Notes: generated by a model not told the origin, from the letters alone. A stretch of DNA of 64,000 bases from an uncultured Lachnospiraceae bacterium (GCA_900316165.1 ONBW01000019.1:1-64000); one strand, 5' to 3'; shown: positions 46,340 through 59,096, numbered from the stretch's first letter. Program-made: numbers and translations.

Positions 46340-47605
46340 CTATTTTTTGGTATTTCTCTCATTAAAATCTTTTACTAAGTTAGCTTTAGAAGTCATTGAA
46401 CCTTTTCTGGCCTTAGTAGAAGCTTCTCTTGCCTTATTAAGCTCTTCTTCCTTGTTCTCAGAAATATTAGCCTTGGAAGAAAGATTTCTAGTACTCATAT
46501 TAGCGTACTGCATCATCTGCTCACGTCTGATACCACGCTTCTCAGCTTTCTTAGCTGCTTTCTCTTTATTCTTCTCAATGATATCATCAAGGTTAATCTG
46601 CTCGAAGTGTCTGTTAAGAATAACCTGCTGAACAGATCTGATTACAGCACCGGCAATCCAGTAAAGTGAAAGACCTACAGGAGTAGTGAATGAGATGAAC
46701 AGTGTCATAAGAGGCATCAGTGTGTTCATCATCTTCATCTGACGGGCCATCTGATCATTACCATCACTAGAAGTAGGTGTTAGCCTCATGTTCAGATACT
46801 GGGTCAGATAAGCAACTACAGGAATAAGAATAGCTCCGATTGTTAAACCGATTCCTGCACCACGGATACCAGACATGATGAGGTTCCATGGTGTATCAGA
46901 AATATTCAGGTTTCCAAAGTAGTTAACCTGTGAAAGACTACTGTGAGTAGAATTAATCTGAGATGTAAGAGCAGGAAAATCCTTTTTCAGGGTAGCCCAG
47001 CCACTATCAGGAAGCTTATAAAGAACATCGATCACATGGTTCTTTATTTCAGTCTTTGTACCTGATGTAAAATCGATATTTGACAGATGAGCTGTCTCAA
47101 CAAGTGGCTTTAAAGCCTTATCAAATCCACTTGTACCGACTATACCGTTTACAAGTCCTGTAAAAATGCCCTTTACACTGCCTAAGTAAGCAGGAATATT
47201 ATAGAACACACGGTAGAGGGCAAAGAGGATAGGCATCTGAATAAGAAGCTGAACACAGCTGCCCATCGGTGAAATGCCGTATTTATCATAGAGAGCAGAG
47301 GTTTCTTCCTGCATAGCCTGCATAGAAGCCTGATCAGTTTTACCCTTGTACTTTTTCTGAATGGCCTGCATCTCAGGCTGCATCTTACGGGTAAGCATTG
47401 AGAATTTCTGCTGCTTATATGTAAGAGGCAGAAGAGCCATATAGATGATAATTGTAAAAAGGATGATTGCGATAGAAATCGCACCACCATGAATTCCACA
47501 GATAGAATAGATAAGATAGTAAATCTTATCCATGATCCAGCCGAGACCACGAGCTATAGGACCAATAAAGGTACCATTATAAGCAGTTAAAAAAATTGCC
47601 GGCAA
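46340..47605 (-). CDS. yidC: membrane protein insertase YidC
   Basis: Inserts and folds membrane proteins with or without SecYEG. The protein has 421 residues from a TTG start at 47605, chosen because TTGGAGG lies 6 nt before it and it comes 13 nt after the yidD stop; the longer frame (to 47692) overlaps yidD and lacks a ribosome site at its first codon. Five membrane helices are visible, with the YidC core (LPLTYKQQKFSMLTRKMQPEM and GISPMGSCVQLLIQMPILFALYR). The long C-terminal tail (about 345-421) is very basic, typical of YidC forms that contact ribosomes. Confidence 0.94.
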   Translation of the reverse strand: MPAIFLTAYNGTFIGPIARGLGWIMDKIYYLIYSICGIHGGAISIAIILFTIIIYMALLPLTYKQQKFSMLTRKMQPEMQAIQKKYKGKTDQASMQAMQEETSALYDKYGISPMGSCVQLLIQMPILFALYRVFYNIPAYLGSVKGIFTGLVNGIVGTSGFDKALKPLVETAHLSNIDFTSGTKTEIKNHVIDVLYKLPDSGWATLKKDFPALTSQINSTHSSLSQVNYFGNLNISDTPWNLIMSGIRGAGIGLTIGAILIPVVAYLTQYLNMRLTPTSSDGNDQMARQMKMMNTLMPLMTLFISFTTPVGLSLYWIAGAVIRSVQQVILNRHFEQINLDDIIEKNKEKAAKKAEKRGIRREQMMQYANMSTRNLSSKANISENKEEELNKAREASTKARKGSMTSKANLVKDFNERNTKK

Positions 47606-47618
47606 AATAATCCTCCAA

Positions 47619-47831
47619 TCATGGAACAGGATCGTAACCGCCATGTGAGAACGGATTACATCTGATGATCCTCCATAAAGCGAGCGCACCACCCTTTAGA
47701 GCACCATACTTCTCTACAGCTTCTAGACCATAGGTAGAGCAGGTAGGATAATAAGGGCATTTCGTCGTCTTAAACGGAGAAATGTATTTCCTGTAAAATT
47801 TAATAAGAAAAATCAAAAATTTCTTTGCCAT
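47619..47831 (-). CDS. yidD: membrane protein insertion efficiency factor YidD
   Basis: A 70-residue membrane-associated protein with the YidD signature YRKYISPF then [28 protein letters not shown] segment and a final [12 protein letters not shown]. Three conserved Cys-containing positions are present. It begins 2 nt after the rnpA stop. The conserved order is rpmH-rnpA-yidD-yidC-jag. Confidence 0.96.
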   Translation of the reverse strand: MAKKFLIFLIKFYRKYISPFKTTKCPYYPTCSTYGLEAVEKYGALKGGALALWRIIRCNPFSHGGYDPVP

Positions 47832-47833
47832 AA

Positions 47834-48169
47834 CTATTCTAAAAGACCATGGTACTTAAGAAGAAAAAGAAGTGAAGCCTCAATCTGATGAAAATCAGCA
47901 TCCTTTGCATTAGTACGAAGAACAGTCACCAGATCATAACCCTTAGATACGGATAACTCATGCAGCCTGTAAGACTCTCTGACCAGACGGCACAGATGAT
48001 GCCTGACTACACTGTTACCCACTTTCTTACTCACAGAAATACCAAGTCTGTTCATATCACGATCATTAGGTAAGACATAGAGGACAATAAAACGGTCTGA
48101 CTTGGATCTGCCCTTTCTGTAAACCTGTCTGAAATCTGTATTTTTCTTAAGTGAGTCAGTAAACTTCAT
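47834..48169 (-). CDS. rnpA: ribonuclease P protein component
   Basis: Protein subunit of RNase P, which trims tRNA 5' leaders. The 111-residue protein has the [13 protein letters not shown] start, the RNR-type motif [28 protein letters not shown], and a typical C-terminal helix. The ATG at 48169 is chosen; a TTG in frame at 48187 lies inside the attenuator hairpin. Confidence 0.96.
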   Translation of the reverse strand: MKFTDSLKKNTDFRQVYRKGRSKSDRFIVLYVLPNDRDMNRLGISVSKKVGNSVVRHHLCRLVRESYRLHELSVSKGYDLVTVLRTNAKDADFHQIEASLLFLLKYHGLLE

Positions 48170-48179
48170 AAAAATAAAA

Positions 48180-48196
48180 GGCCACAAAGCGTGGCC
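48180..48196 (-). terminator. attenuator-like hairpin between rpmH and rnpA
   Basis: A perfect 6-bp GGCCAC/GTGGCC stem followed on the minus strand by TTTTATTTTT and immediately by the rnpA start. Partial termination here would give more L34 than RNase P protein. Confidence 0.8.
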
Positions 48197-48202
48197 TGTA
48201 GT

Positions 48203-48337
48203 TTAAGCGGTGAGTGTCTTTCTGCCCTTAGCACGCCTAGCTGCAAGAACCTTACGACCGCCCTTAGAACTCATTCTTGAACGAAAACCATGAACCTTCG
48301 ATCTCTGACGTTTCTTTGGCTGAAAAGTCATCTTCAT
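48203..48337 (-). CDS. rpmH: 50S ribosomal protein L34
   Basis: A 44-residue, very basic protein with the L34 sequence [20 protein letters not shown] and the [17 protein letters not shown] end. The start at 48337 has GGAGG 10 nt upstream; the longer frame to 48457 has hydrophobic residues from the promoter region and is discarded. First gene of the leftward operon from oriC. Confidence 0.97.
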   Translation of the reverse strand: MKMTFQPKKRQRSKVHGFRSRMSSKGGRKVLAARRAKGRKTLTA

Positions 48338-48416
48338 AAGAGAAGCACCTCCTTTATATAAATAAAAAATAATAATCCATTTAAAAATAACAAAAACGGA
48401 CAAAACAACGACTATA

Positions 48417-48444
48417 ATTGTAGCAAAAATATAAAACTTGTCAA
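48417..48444 (-). promoter_or_regulatory. promoter of rpmH
   Basis: On the minus strand: TTGACA at 48444-48439, 16-nt spacer ending TGC, TACAAT at 48422-48417 (extended -10). It shows the same GTGC extension before the -35. Confidence 0.75.
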
Positions 48445-48478
48445 GCACAAGATACAAAATCGCCAGTACAAGATTTAG

Positions 48479-48578
48479 TTATCAACACTCTGTGGACAAA
48501 TTTGTGGAAAACTTATACTTTGCCTGTGAAAAACATCAACAAATCCTTAAAAATAAATAAAACATTAACTGTGGATAA
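48479..48578. other. oriC: oriC, left part: DnaA-box cluster in the rpmH-dnaA gap
   Basis: DnaA-box-like sites: TTATCAACA (48479-48487), TTGTCCACA on the minus strand (48499-48491), TTTTCCACA minus (48511-48503), TTTTTCACA minus (48534-48526), and the perfect TTATCCACA minus (48578-48570). Between and after them the sequence is AT-rich. It matches the bipartite Firmicutes origin layout with dnaA in the middle. Confidence 0.85.
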
Positions 48579-48622
48579 CTCATATATTTTTTAAATAAAA
48601 CTTACAAATATGTCAGAAATGG

Positions 48623-48651
48623 TTGAAGTTTTGACCAATTTTAGATAAAAT
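48623..48651 (+). promoter_or_regulatory. promoter of dnaA
   Basis: TTGAAG at 48623-48628, 17-nt spacer, TAAAAT at 48646-48651. It lies 45 bp after the last perfect DnaA box, so autoregulation by DnaA is likely (inference from Bacillus). A 104-nt leader follows. Confidence 0.65.
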
Positions 48652-48755
48652 AGAGATTGGTTTTTTCTAACCTTTTGAAGATTTATTTTTTCAAGGAAAG
48701 ATTATTTAAAAAAGTTTCTTCCTATATAAAAAGAAAAGTAAACGAGGAACGGCTG

Positions 48756-50111
48756 ATGGACGAACTGCAGCAAAATTGGAATCAAATACTTCAGGGAGTT
48801 AAAGAGGATTTTGAGATAAATGATGTCTCATTTAATACCTGGCTTCTCCCTCTGAAAATCTACTCTGTAGAGGATCACACTGTAACCATAGTAGCTTCAG
48901 ACGAGACTGATGAGATGGCTATCAACTATATCTCAAAGAAGTACGAGAAACCAATAGCTACAAAGATTGCTGAATTTACAGGTAAAGAATACGATATTAA
49001 GTTCATTCTCGCAAAGGATACAAAGCCTGAGAAAAAACAGACTGTAGACCTTTCATCAAACCCTAACTATGCCTCGTCAAATTTACGTGAGAAATATACT
49101 TTTGATACCTTTGTCGTAGGAAATAACAACAGGTTTGCTCAGTCCGCAGCACTTGCAGTAGCTGAAACACCTGGTGAGACCTATAATCCCCTCTATATAT
49201 ATGGAGGACCTGGACTTGGCAAAACCCATCTGATCCAGGCAATCGGTAATTTTATCCTGCAGAATAATCCAAATAAAAAGGTCTTATATGTGACATCAGA
49301 GGATTTCGTAAATGAAGTCATTGAATCGATAAGAAGTACGAATAACACTTCTACTATGGGTAAATTTCGTGACAAATACCGCAAGGTTGATGTCTTAATG
49401 ATCGATGATATCCAGTTTATTATAGGAAAGGAATCAACACAGGAGGAATTTTTCCACACCTTCAACGCTCTCCACTCTGCAGGAAAACAGATAGTGCTTA
49501 CCTCAGATAGACCACCAAAAGAGATGGAAACTCTTGAAGCGAGGATTCGTTCGAGGTTTGAATGGGGACTTATGGCAGATATAGGTTACCCTGATTACGA
49601 GACCCGTATGGCCATTCTCCGTAAAAAGGTTGAAGAGGATCATATACAGTTAGACGACGAGATATTAAACTATATCGCTACGAATATTAAGACAAATATC
49701 CGTGAGATAGAAGGTGCTTTAAATAAACTTATAGCTTACTCAAATATCGAGCATACAGATATAACACTTGATATAGCAGAGCAGGAGCTCGCAAATATCA
49801 TAGCTCCGGAAAAACCAAGGGAGATAACTCCACAGCTGATAGTTGAAGTCGTTGCTGAATCCTACGGAATAACTGTCGACCAGATGATATCCAAGAACAA
49901 AAGTAAGAATATCACAGAACCTAGGCAGATAGCCATGTATCTGTGCAGGGAATTAACAAGTAATCCACTTGAGTCGATTGGCAAACTCCTTGGAGGACGC
50001 GACCATTCCACAATTATCCACGGTGCAAACAAGGTTGCCGACGAGTATAAACGTAATGATGAGTATAAAAAACAGATTGACAGCATAATCAAAAAAATTA
50101 AGCCGGATTAA
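48756..50111 (+). CDS. dnaA: chromosomal replication initiator protein DnaA
   Basis: The AAA+ initiator that binds DnaA boxes and opens oriC. The protein has 451 residues from the ATG at 48756 (GAGG 8 nt upstream); the open frame starts at 48657 but those 33 codons run through the promoter. Domain I is about 1-85, domain III carries Walker A GGPGLGKTH and Walker B VDVLMIDDIQF, and domain IV has the box-binding GGRDHSTIIHG signature. First plus-strand gene right of the origin. Confidence 0.97.
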   Translation: MDELQQNWNQILQGVKEDFEINDVSFNTWLLPLKIYSVEDHTVTIVASDETDEMAINYISKKYEKPIATKIAEFTGKEYDIKFILAKDTKPEKKQTVDLSSNPNYASSNLREKYTFDTFVVGNNNRFAQSAALAVAETPGETYNPLYIYGGPGLGKTHLIQAIGNFILQNNPNKKVLYVTSEDFVNEVIESIRSTNNTSTMGKFRDKYRKVDVLMIDDIQFIIGKESTQEEFFHTFNALHSAGKQIVLTSDRPPKEMETLEARIRSRFEWGLMADIGYPDYETRMAILRKKVEEDHIQLDDEILNYIATNIKTNIREIEGALNKLIAYSNIEHTDITLDIAEQELANIIAPEKPREITPQLIVEVVAESYGITVDQMISKNKSKNITEPRQIAMYLCRELTSNPLESIGKLLGGRDHSTIIHGANKVADEYKRNDEYKKQIDSIIKKIKPD

Positions 50112-50202
50112 GGATCAGATATGCACAGTCTGTCAAGACAGTTTCACAGCAGAATAACAGTAAAATTTTTTAAATAAAACACATAAAAGACAGGAAATAA
50201 GC

Positions 50203-50276
50203 CTATTCACAGACTTATCCACTAATCCACAGTCTATAATAATAAGAAGATTATATTTTATATTATTATTATTACA
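50203..50276. other. oriC: oriC, right part: DnaA boxes and AT-rich unwinding segment
   Basis: Between dnaA and dnaN, three box-like sites stand in line in one direction: CTATTCACA (50203-50211), TTATCCACT (50215-50223) and TAATCCACA (50223-50231), each one base off consensus. They are followed at once by TAATAATAAGAAGA and an AT-only run to about 50273. This is the box-then-trinucleotide-then-AT-rich order of a basal unwinding system with DnaA-trios. Confidence 0.78.
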
Positions 50277-50326
50277 AAACGCTTCGCAAGATCTTAAAGG
50301 ACTGCTGAAAGGAGTAATAAACCTTA

Positions 50327-51439
50327 ATGAAGATCTCATGTACACAATCAGCACTGCAAAACAGTGTAAATATCGTATCCAAAGCTGTACCCGGCAAAAC
50401 AACGATGCCTATACTTGAATGTATTCTTTTAAACACCACTGACGGTTCTTTAAAGCTTACTGCAAGTAATATGGACTTGGGAATTGAGAGCATAGTTTCA
50501 GAGAGCAGCGTTGAAGAGGAAGGTTATGTGGCATTGGATGCAAAGCTCTTTTCAGATGTCGTCAGAAATCTTCCACCTGAAACAGTCTTTATAGAAAGTG
50601 ACGAACAATTCCACACAGTAATCAGATGTGGAACCGCTGAGTACAAGATTATCGGAAAGTCGGGACAGGATTTTCCAAAACTGCCTATTTTAAAAATAGA
50701 TGATCCGGTAGAAATTTCTCAGCTGTCTTTTAAAAATATCATCACCCAGACTTCATTTGCAGCGGCAGTTAACGAAGCAAATAAAATGATGACAGGTGTT
50801 TATATGGAAATTCACGGGAATTTCCTGAAGATGGTAGCTCTCGATGGACACCGTATTTCGGTAAGGACAATTCAATTAAAGCAGCCTTACCCAGACCACA
50901 GTGTAATTATTCCAGGAAAGTCATTAAATGAAATTAATAAAAACTTGTCAAGTGAAATAAATGATAAGGCTTATATCTACTTTACAGATAATCAGATGAT
51001 AGTAGATATCGAAAATACCACGATGGTTGTGCGTCTGATTGAAGGACAGTATTTCAACTATGAACAGATGATCCGCTTCCAGTTCAATACCAAAGTGGTC
51101 GTAAACCGCCGTGAAATAGTTGATAGTATTAATCGTGCTACTCTTCTTGTAAAAGAGGGCGAAAAGAAGCCTATTATTTTAAATATAGTTGATGGTAAGA
51201 TTGAATTAATGGGAAATTCCGCCTTTGGAACTATGAAAGAAGATATTCAGGTACTTAAAGAGGGCGAAGACCTGATGATCGGTTTTAACCCGAGATTCTT
51301 ACTTGATGCTTTAAGGGTTATAGATGATGAGCAGGTAAGCATTTATCTGATGGATGCCAAGTCTCCGGCATTTATCAAGGATGATGCTGAGTCTTATATA
51401 TACATAGTCCTTCCGGTTAATTTTACAAATCAGAGATAA
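50327..51439 (+). CDS. dnaN: DNA polymerase III beta subunit (sliding clamp)
   Basis: The ring-shaped processivity clamp. The 370-residue protein has three repeated clamp domains (about 1-120, 125-245, 250-370), beginning MKISCTQSALQNSVNIVSKA and ending with YIYIVLPVN. AAAGGAG precedes the ATG. The S4-domain gene begins 2 nt after its stop. Confidence 0.96.
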   Translation: MKISCTQSALQNSVNIVSKAVPGKTTMPILECILLNTTDGSLKLTASNMDLGIESIVSESSVEEEGYVALDAKLFSDVVRNLPPETVFIESDEQFHTVIRCGTAEYKIIGKSGQDFPKLPILKIDDPVEISQLSFKNIITQTSFAAAVNEANKMMTGVYMEIHGNFLKMVALDGHRISVRTIQLKQPYPDHSVIIPGKSLNEINKNLSSEINDKAYIYFTDNQMIVDIENTTMVVRLIEGQYFNYEQMIRFQFNTKVVVNRREIVDSINRATLLVKEGEKKPIILNIVDGKIELMGNSAFGTMKEDIQVLKEGEDLMIGFNPRFLLDALRVIDDEQVSIYLMDAKSPAFIKDDAESYIYIVLPVNFTNQR

Positions 51440-51441
51440 AA

Positions 51442-51650
51442 ATGGAAGTTCAGATTAGAGAAACAGACGATTTCATAAAGTTAGGCCAGGCTTTAAAAAA
51501 AGCTGGTCTTGTGGGTTCCGGAGTAGAAGCCAAGGAAGTCATCCAGAACGGAGAAGTAGAAGTAAACGGTGAAGTGGATACCCGCCGTGGACGAAAACTC
51601 TACGATGGCGACAGAGTCAGCTTCAATGGAGAAGAGTTAGTGATCGTTAA

Positions 51651-51654
<4 letters not shown>
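51442..51654 (+). CDS. S4-domain RNA-binding protein (YaaA/RlbA type)
   Basis: A 70-residue protein consisting of one S4 domain (KLGQALKKAGLVGSGVEAK then NGEVEVNGEVDTRRGRKLYDGD). The family sits between dnaN and recF in Firmicutes and is thought to act in ribosome assembly. It overlaps recF by 4 nt (ATGA). Confidence 0.93.
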
Positions 51655-54645
<2,991 letters not shown>

Positions 54646-54657
54646 TAAGGAAAAACT

Positions 54658-57267
54658 ATGGATGACAAAATTTTTGACAATATAAGAGAAGTCGACTTAA
54701 AGAAAACTATGGAGTCCTCGTATCTCGACTATTCGATGAGTGTTATCGTTTCGAGAGCTCTGCCAGATGTGCGTGATGGTTTAAAGCCTGTTCAGCGCCG
54801 TATTCTCTACTCTATGAGCGAGATGAACAACTATCCGGACAAGCCTCACAGAAAGTGCGCCCGTATAGTCGGTGATACAATGGGTAAATATCACCCTCAC
54901 GGAGACTCATCTATCTACGGAGCTTTAGTAAACTTAGCGCAGGACTGGAACACCAGATATCCTCTTGTAGACGGACACGGAAACTTCGGTTCAGTCGATG
55001 GAGACAGTCCGGCAGCCATGCGTTATACAGAGGCCCGTCTTTCAAAGATTTCTCTGGCAATGATCCAGGATATCGGTAAGGATACCGTGGATTTCATTCC
55101 GAACTACGATGAGACAGAAAAGGAGCCGGTAGTTCTTCCATCCCGTTATCCTAACCTGCTTGTAAACGGAGCTCAGGGTATCGCAGTCGGCATGGCTACG
55201 AATATTCCGCCACATAACCTCCGCGAGGTTGTCGACGCAGTGGTAAGAATCATCGATAACAAAGTAAACGAAGACCGCGATACTTCTATCGATGAGATAA
55301 TGACCATCATAAAAGGACCTGATTTTCCTACAGGCGCTGAGATTTTAGGTCACAAAGGCATAAATGATACCTACAGAACCGGCCGTGGCAAAATCAGAGT
55401 CCGCGGTGTCACAGATATCGAGCCGATGCCGAATGGCAAAAACCGTATCGTCATCACAGAGCTCCCATACTATGTGAATAAAGCCCGTCTTATTGAGAAT
55501 ATCGCTGACTTAGTTAAAAATAAAAAGCTTGACGGCATCACTGCCCTTCGCGACGAGACCAGCCGTGAGGGAATGAGAGTAGCAATCGAGCTCAGAAAAG
55601 ATGTAAACCCGCAGATCATGCTGAATCAGCTGTACAAGCACACCCAGCTCCAGGAGACATACGGAGCTATAATGCTTGCACTGGTTGACAATCAGCCGAA
55701 AATCCTGAATCTCAAGGAGCTTCTCGACAACTATCTTTCTTTCCAGGAAGAGGTAGTTACAAGACGTACAAAGTACGATCTGAATAAGGCTCAGGAGAGA
55801 GCTCATATTCTTGAAGGTCTCCTCAAAGCTCTCGACTATATCGACGAAGTCATTTCTATAATCAGAGGTTCAAAGGATGTCGCTACAGCGAAGACATCAC
55901 TTATGGACAGATTCGGACTCGATGACATCCAGGCATCGAACATCGTCGAGATGAGACTCCGTGCCCTGACAGGACTCGAAAGACAGAAGCTTGAGGATGA
56001 GTACAAGGGTCTCCAGGACAAAATAAAAGAATATCAGGCAATCCTTGGCGATGAGAAGATCCTTCTCGGAGTCATAAAGACAGAAATCCTTGTCTATAAG
56101 GACAAGTATGGCGATGACAGACGCACCAGGATAGTAGCCGGCGGAGATGACGAGTTAGACGATGAAGATCTGATCCCGGATGATAACACAGTCATCACCT
56201 TTACGAATTTAGGCTATATCAAGCGTATGAGCATGGAGAACTTCAAGGCTCAGAACCGCGGTGGTAAGGGAATCAAGGGAACAGAGCTCTTAGATGACGA
56301 TTACATCAGAGAGCTTATGATGACGACAAATCATCATAACCTGTTATTCTTTACCAACAGAGGTCGTGTCTTCAGACTTAAGGCCTATAAGATTCCTGAG
56401 GCTTCAAGAACTGCCAGAGGAACAGCTATAGTAAATCTGATCCAGCTCGCAGGAGATGAGAAGATTACTTCGACTATCGCTCTCCGTGAAGAAAACGTCG
56501 AGGATAATGAGTATCTGTTCATGGTTACAAAGACAGGAACAGTCAAGAAGACCAGGGTAACTGATTTTGAAAATATTAATAAAAATGGTCTTATTGCAGT
56601 AAATCTCAAGGACGGTGACGAGCTTATCACTGTAAAGAAGGTTACAGACGAAGACGATATCCTTCTGTTCACTAAGTTCGGTCAGTCCTGCAGATTTAAG
56701 GCTACAGATGTAAGGCCTATGGGAAGAAGTGCTACCGGAGTCAGAGGAATGAACCTTTCTTCAGGTGATGAGATAATAGCTATGCAGCTCTCGTCACAGG
56801 GTGATTCAGCTCTTATCGTTTCTGAAAAAGGACTTGGAAAGTGCACTCTTCTCTCAGAGTTCCCGGTAAAGAACAGAGGAATCAAGGGAAATAAGTGTTA
56901 CAGTGTATCTGAACGTACCGGATACTTAGTAGGTGTTAAGGTCGTAAATCAGAACGATGAGGTAATGATCATCAACACCAGTGGAACGATCATCAGGATT
57001 AAGGTCGGTGAGACTACGCTTCAGTCCAGATATGGTACCGGAGTCAAGCTTATAGACTTAAAGTCTGATGAAAAGGTAGCCTCTATCGCCAAGGTCCGCC
57101 GCGATTATCTCGAGGAGGAAGCCGAGGAGGCTGCAAAGGAAGAGGCAGAAAATGCTTCTGACGAATCAGATGTCACATCTGATGATACAAATGCTGATAA
57201 GGAACAGGAGAAAAAAGATATAAACAGACTTTTAGACAGGGCGGAACAGGATAAAAAGGACGACTGA
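54658..57267 (+). CDS. gyrA: DNA gyrase subunit A
   Basis: DNA-cleaving subunit of gyrase. The 869-residue protein has the winged-helix/tower core with catalytic Tyr in [10 protein letters not shown], and a six-bladed C-terminal domain (about 505-820) with the GyrA-box-like [10 protein letters not shown]. The quinolone region reads [16 protein letters not shown]: Ser at the E. coli Ser83 position is kept, but Gly stands at the Asp87 position. The last about 50 residues are a very acidic tail. A GGAA-type site precedes the ATG. Confidence 0.97.
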   Translation: MDDKIFDNIREVDLKKTMESSYLDYSMSVIVSRALPDVRDGLKPVQRRILYSMSEMNNYPDKPHRKCARIVGDTMGKYHPHGDSSIYGALVNLAQDWNTRYPLVDGHGNFGSVDGDSPAAMRYTEARLSKISLAMIQDIGKDTVDFIPNYDETEKEPVVLPSRYPNLLVNGAQGIAVGMATNIPPHNLREVVDAVVRIIDNKVNEDRDTSIDEIMTIIKGPDFPTGAEILGHKGINDTYRTGRGKIRVRGVTDIEPMPNGKNRIVITELPYYVNKARLIENIADLVKNKKLDGITALRDETSREGMRVAIELRKDVNPQIMLNQLYKHTQLQETYGAIMLALVDNQPKILNLKELLDNYLSFQEEVVTRRTKYDLNKAQERAHILEGLLKALDYIDEVISIIRGSKDVATAKTSLMDRFGLDDIQASNIVEMRLRALTGLERQKLEDEYKGLQDKIKEYQAILGDEKILLGVIKTEILVYKDKYGDDRRTRIVAGGDDELDDEDLIPDDNTVITFTNLGYIKRMSMENFKAQNRGGKGIKGTELLDDDYIRELMMTTNHHNLLFFTNRGRVFRLKAYKIPEASRTARGTAIVNLIQLAGDEKITSTIALREENVEDNEYLFMVTKTGTVKKTRVTDFENINKNGLIAVNLKDGDELITVKKVTDEDDILLFTKFGQSCRFKATDVRPMGRSATGVRGMNLSSGDEIIAMQLSSQGDSALIVSEKGLGKCTLLSEFPVKNRGIKGNKCYSVSERTGYLVGVKVVNQNDEVMIINTSGTIIRIKVGETTLQSRYGTGVKLIDLKSDEKVASIAKVRRDYLEEEAEEAAKEEAENASDESDVTSDDTNADKEQEKKDINRLLDRAEQDKKDD

Positions 57268-57307
57268 TCCGTAAAAAAGCAGTCCTTTGTTGGGAAAAGA
57301 AGGTCAA

Positions 57308-58153
57308 ATGGTACGAGAAGTAGATGTAAGTGAGATTACTAAGAACATCCGCGAGATGTGCATCTCAGTAAATTATGAGCTCTCCTCAGACATGAAGAAG
57401 GTTCTCTCGGAGGCTCATGAAAATGAGGAGTCTCCGCTTGGAAAGCAGATTTTAGGCCAGCTTCAGAAGAATCTTGACATCGCAAAAAATGACATGATTC
57501 CAATCTGCCAGGATACTGGAATGGCTGTAGTTTTCCTAGAGATAGGTCAGGATGTACACCTGACAGGAGGAAATCTCGAGGATGCCATAAACAAAGGTGT
57601 CCACGAGGGCTATACAGACGGATACTTAAGGAAATCTGTAGTATCTGATCCTATCATCAGGAAAAATACTGGGGACAACACTCCTGCCATCATCCATGAG
57701 AAAATAGTTCCAGGCGATAAAATCCGTATCAAGGTCGCTCCAAAGGGCTTCGGCAGTGAGAATATGAGCCGCGTCTTTATGCTTAAGCCTGCACAGGGCA
57801 TCGAGGGTGTAAAAGAGGCTATACTTACAGCTGTAAATGACGCCGGTCCGAACGCCTGCCCTCCGATGGTAGTTGGCGTAGGAATCGGTGGAGATTTCGA
57901 GAAATGCGCCGAGATGGCGAAAGAAGCCCTGACACGTGAGGTCGGAGTTCACTCAGATGTCGACTGGGCAGCTGATCTTGAGAAAGAGATGCTTGAAAAA
58001 ATAAACGACTTAGGCATAGGTCCTGCAGGTCTTGGAGGCAGGATTACAGCTCTCGCTGTCAATGTAAACACCTACCCTACTCACATCGCCGGTCTTCCGG
58101 TCGCTGTGAATATCTGTTGTCACGTAAACCGTCACATAGTAAGGGAGGTATGA
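57308..58153 (+). CDS. class I fumarate hydratase, alpha subunit
   Basis: Iron-sulfur subunit of a two-subunit hydro-lyase that converts fumarate and malate. The 281-residue protein has the three cluster cysteines in PICQDTGM, NACPPMVVGVGIGG and NICCHVNRH. The ATG at 57308 with AAGAAGG upstream is chosen over a TTG at 57287. L(+)-tartrate dehydratase TtdA is an alternative in the same family. The beta subunit follows after 1 nt. Confidence 0.9.
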   Translation: MVREVDVSEITKNIREMCISVNYELSSDMKKVLSEAHENEESPLGKQILGQLQKNLDIAKNDMIPICQDTGMAVVFLEIGQDVHLTGGNLEDAINKGVHEGYTDGYLRKSVVSDPIIRKNTGDNTPAIIHEKIVPGDKIRIKVAPKGFGSENMSRVFMLKPAQGIEGVKEAILTAVNDAGPNACPPMVVGVGIGGDFEKCAEMAKEALTREVGVHSDVDWAADLEKEMLEKINDLGIGPAGLGGRITALAVNVNTYPTHIAGLPVAVNICCHVNRHIVREV

Positions 58154-58154
58154 G

Positions 58155-58703
58155 ATGGAAATACATATGGAGCTGCCAATCACAGCAGAAAAAGCTGATT
58201 CACTTCATGCCGGAGATTTCGTTTTCCTGAGCGGACAGATGTATGTGGCAAGAGATGCCGCACACAAGCGTCTTATGGAGCTTATCGACAAAAACGAGAA
58301 GCTTCCGATTGACTTAAAGGACTGCACTATCTATTATATGGGACCATCTCCTGCAAGAGAGGGCCGTCCGATTGGTTCAGCCGGACCTACGACAGCCAGC
58401 CGAATGGATAAATACGCTCCTACTCTTTTAGACTTAGGTGAGAAGGGCATGGTTGGAAAAGGCAAGCGTACAAAAGAGGTACTTGACGCTGTAGTAAGAA
58501 ACCACGCAATCTACTTCTCAGCTATAGGCGGCGCTGGCGCTCTTCTTTCAAAGTGCATCAAAAAATCCGAGGTCATAGCATACGAGGATTTGGGAGCGGA
58601 GGCCATAAGACTCATCACAGTAGAGGATTTTCCAGTCATAGTCGTAGCCGATGATCACGGCAATAATCTGTACGCCACAGCCCAGGCAGAGTACAAGAGA
58701 TAA
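58155..58703 (+). CDS. class I fumarate hydratase, beta subunit
   Basis: A 182-residue partner subunit matching the C-terminal half of FumA: LPITAEKADSLHAGDFVFLSG, the MGPSPAREGRPIGSAGPTTASRMD substrate loop, and the SAIGGAGALLSKCIKKSEV segment. GGGAGG lies before the ATG. Together with the alpha subunit it forms a TCA-cycle/succinate-pathway enzyme; TtdB is the alternative. Confidence 0.9.
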   Translation: MEIHMELPITAEKADSLHAGDFVFLSGQMYVARDAAHKRLMELIDKNEKLPIDLKDCTIYYMGPSPAREGRPIGSAGPTTASRMDKYAPTLLDLGEKGMVGKGKRTKEVLDAVVRNHAIYFSAIGGAGALLSKCIKKSEVIAYEDLGAEAIRLITVEDFPVIVVADDHGNNLYATAQAEYKR

Positions 58704-58715
58704 AATTGCATTGAA

Positions 58716-58779
58716 TATTCAGCACCCATATTCGAGGTGCTTCGCACCTCTCATTGTGTGTTGTCAGAAGTGCTGAATA
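58716..58779. other. nested hairpin after the fumarase genes
   Basis: An outer perfect 10-bp pair TATTCAGCAC/GTGCTGAATA (58716-58725, 58770-58779) encloses an inner GAGGTGC-TTC-GCACCTC hairpin (58734-58750). There is no T-run, so it is not a standard terminator; it may cap the fumarase mRNA or be an independent element. Confidence 0.5.
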
Positions 58780-58794
58780 GTTTCAAAAAAGTGA

Positions 58795-58823
58795 TTGACA
58801 TGATTATTCAAATTTAGTATAAT
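58795..58823 (+). promoter_or_regulatory. promoter of tRNA-Ser/tRNA-Cys
   Basis: A perfect consensus promoter: TTGACA at 58795-58800, 17-nt spacer, TATAAT at 58818-58823. A leader of about 66 nt precedes the tRNA. Confidence 0.93.
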
Positions 58824-58895
58824 AGAAAAGCACGTTGAGAGCAGAGATATGAATTCCGCGTGCCTTGGTAACGGGCATTTTTCATAAATGCTTTT

Positions 58896-58983
58896 GGAGA
58901 AGTACTCAAGAGGCCGAAGAGGTGCCCCTGCTAAGGGTATAGGTCGGGAAACCGGCGCGAGGGTTCAAATCCCTCCTTCTCCG
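58896..58983 (+). tRNA. tRNA-Ser (anticodon GCT)
   Basis: An 88-nt class II tRNA: acceptor GGAGAAG/CTTCTCC, anticodon loop CTGCTAA giving GCT, long variable arm (GGTCGGGAAACCGGCGC region), T-arm GAGGG-TTCAAAT-CCCTC, discriminator G. No encoded CCA. Confidence 0.95.
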
Positions 58984-58988
58984 CTTCT

Positions 58989-59059
58989 GGCGCCATAGCC
59001 AAGTGGTAAGGCAAAGGTCTGCAACACCTCTATCCCCGGTTCAAATCCGAGTGGCGCCT
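58989..59059 (+). tRNA. tRNA-Cys (anticodon GCA)
   Basis: A 71-nt cloverleaf: acceptor GGCGCCA/TGGCGCC, anticodon stem AGGT/ACCT with loop CTGCAAC giving GCA, T-loop GTTCAAATC, discriminator T as is usual for tRNA-Cys. Five nt after tRNA-Ser, no encoded CCA. Confidence 0.95.
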
Positions 59060-59068
59060 CTCATCAGA

Positions 59069-59096
59069 ATCCAGACTGAAAGGTCTGGATTTTTTT
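59069..59096 (+). terminator. terminator of the tRNA-Ser/Cys unit
   Basis: A perfect 8-bp stem ATCCAGAC/GTCTGGAT with a 6-nt loop, followed by a run of T. Confidence 0.9.

Noticed and set aside
47606..47692. Upstream start for yidC overlapping yidD
   Set aside because: A TTG at 47605 with TTGGAGG upstream gives a normal YidC N-terminus and avoids the overlap.
57245..57290. Terminator between gyrA and the fumarase genes
   Set aside because: AAAGGAC/GTCCTTT can pair, but there is no real T-run, so termination is not supported.
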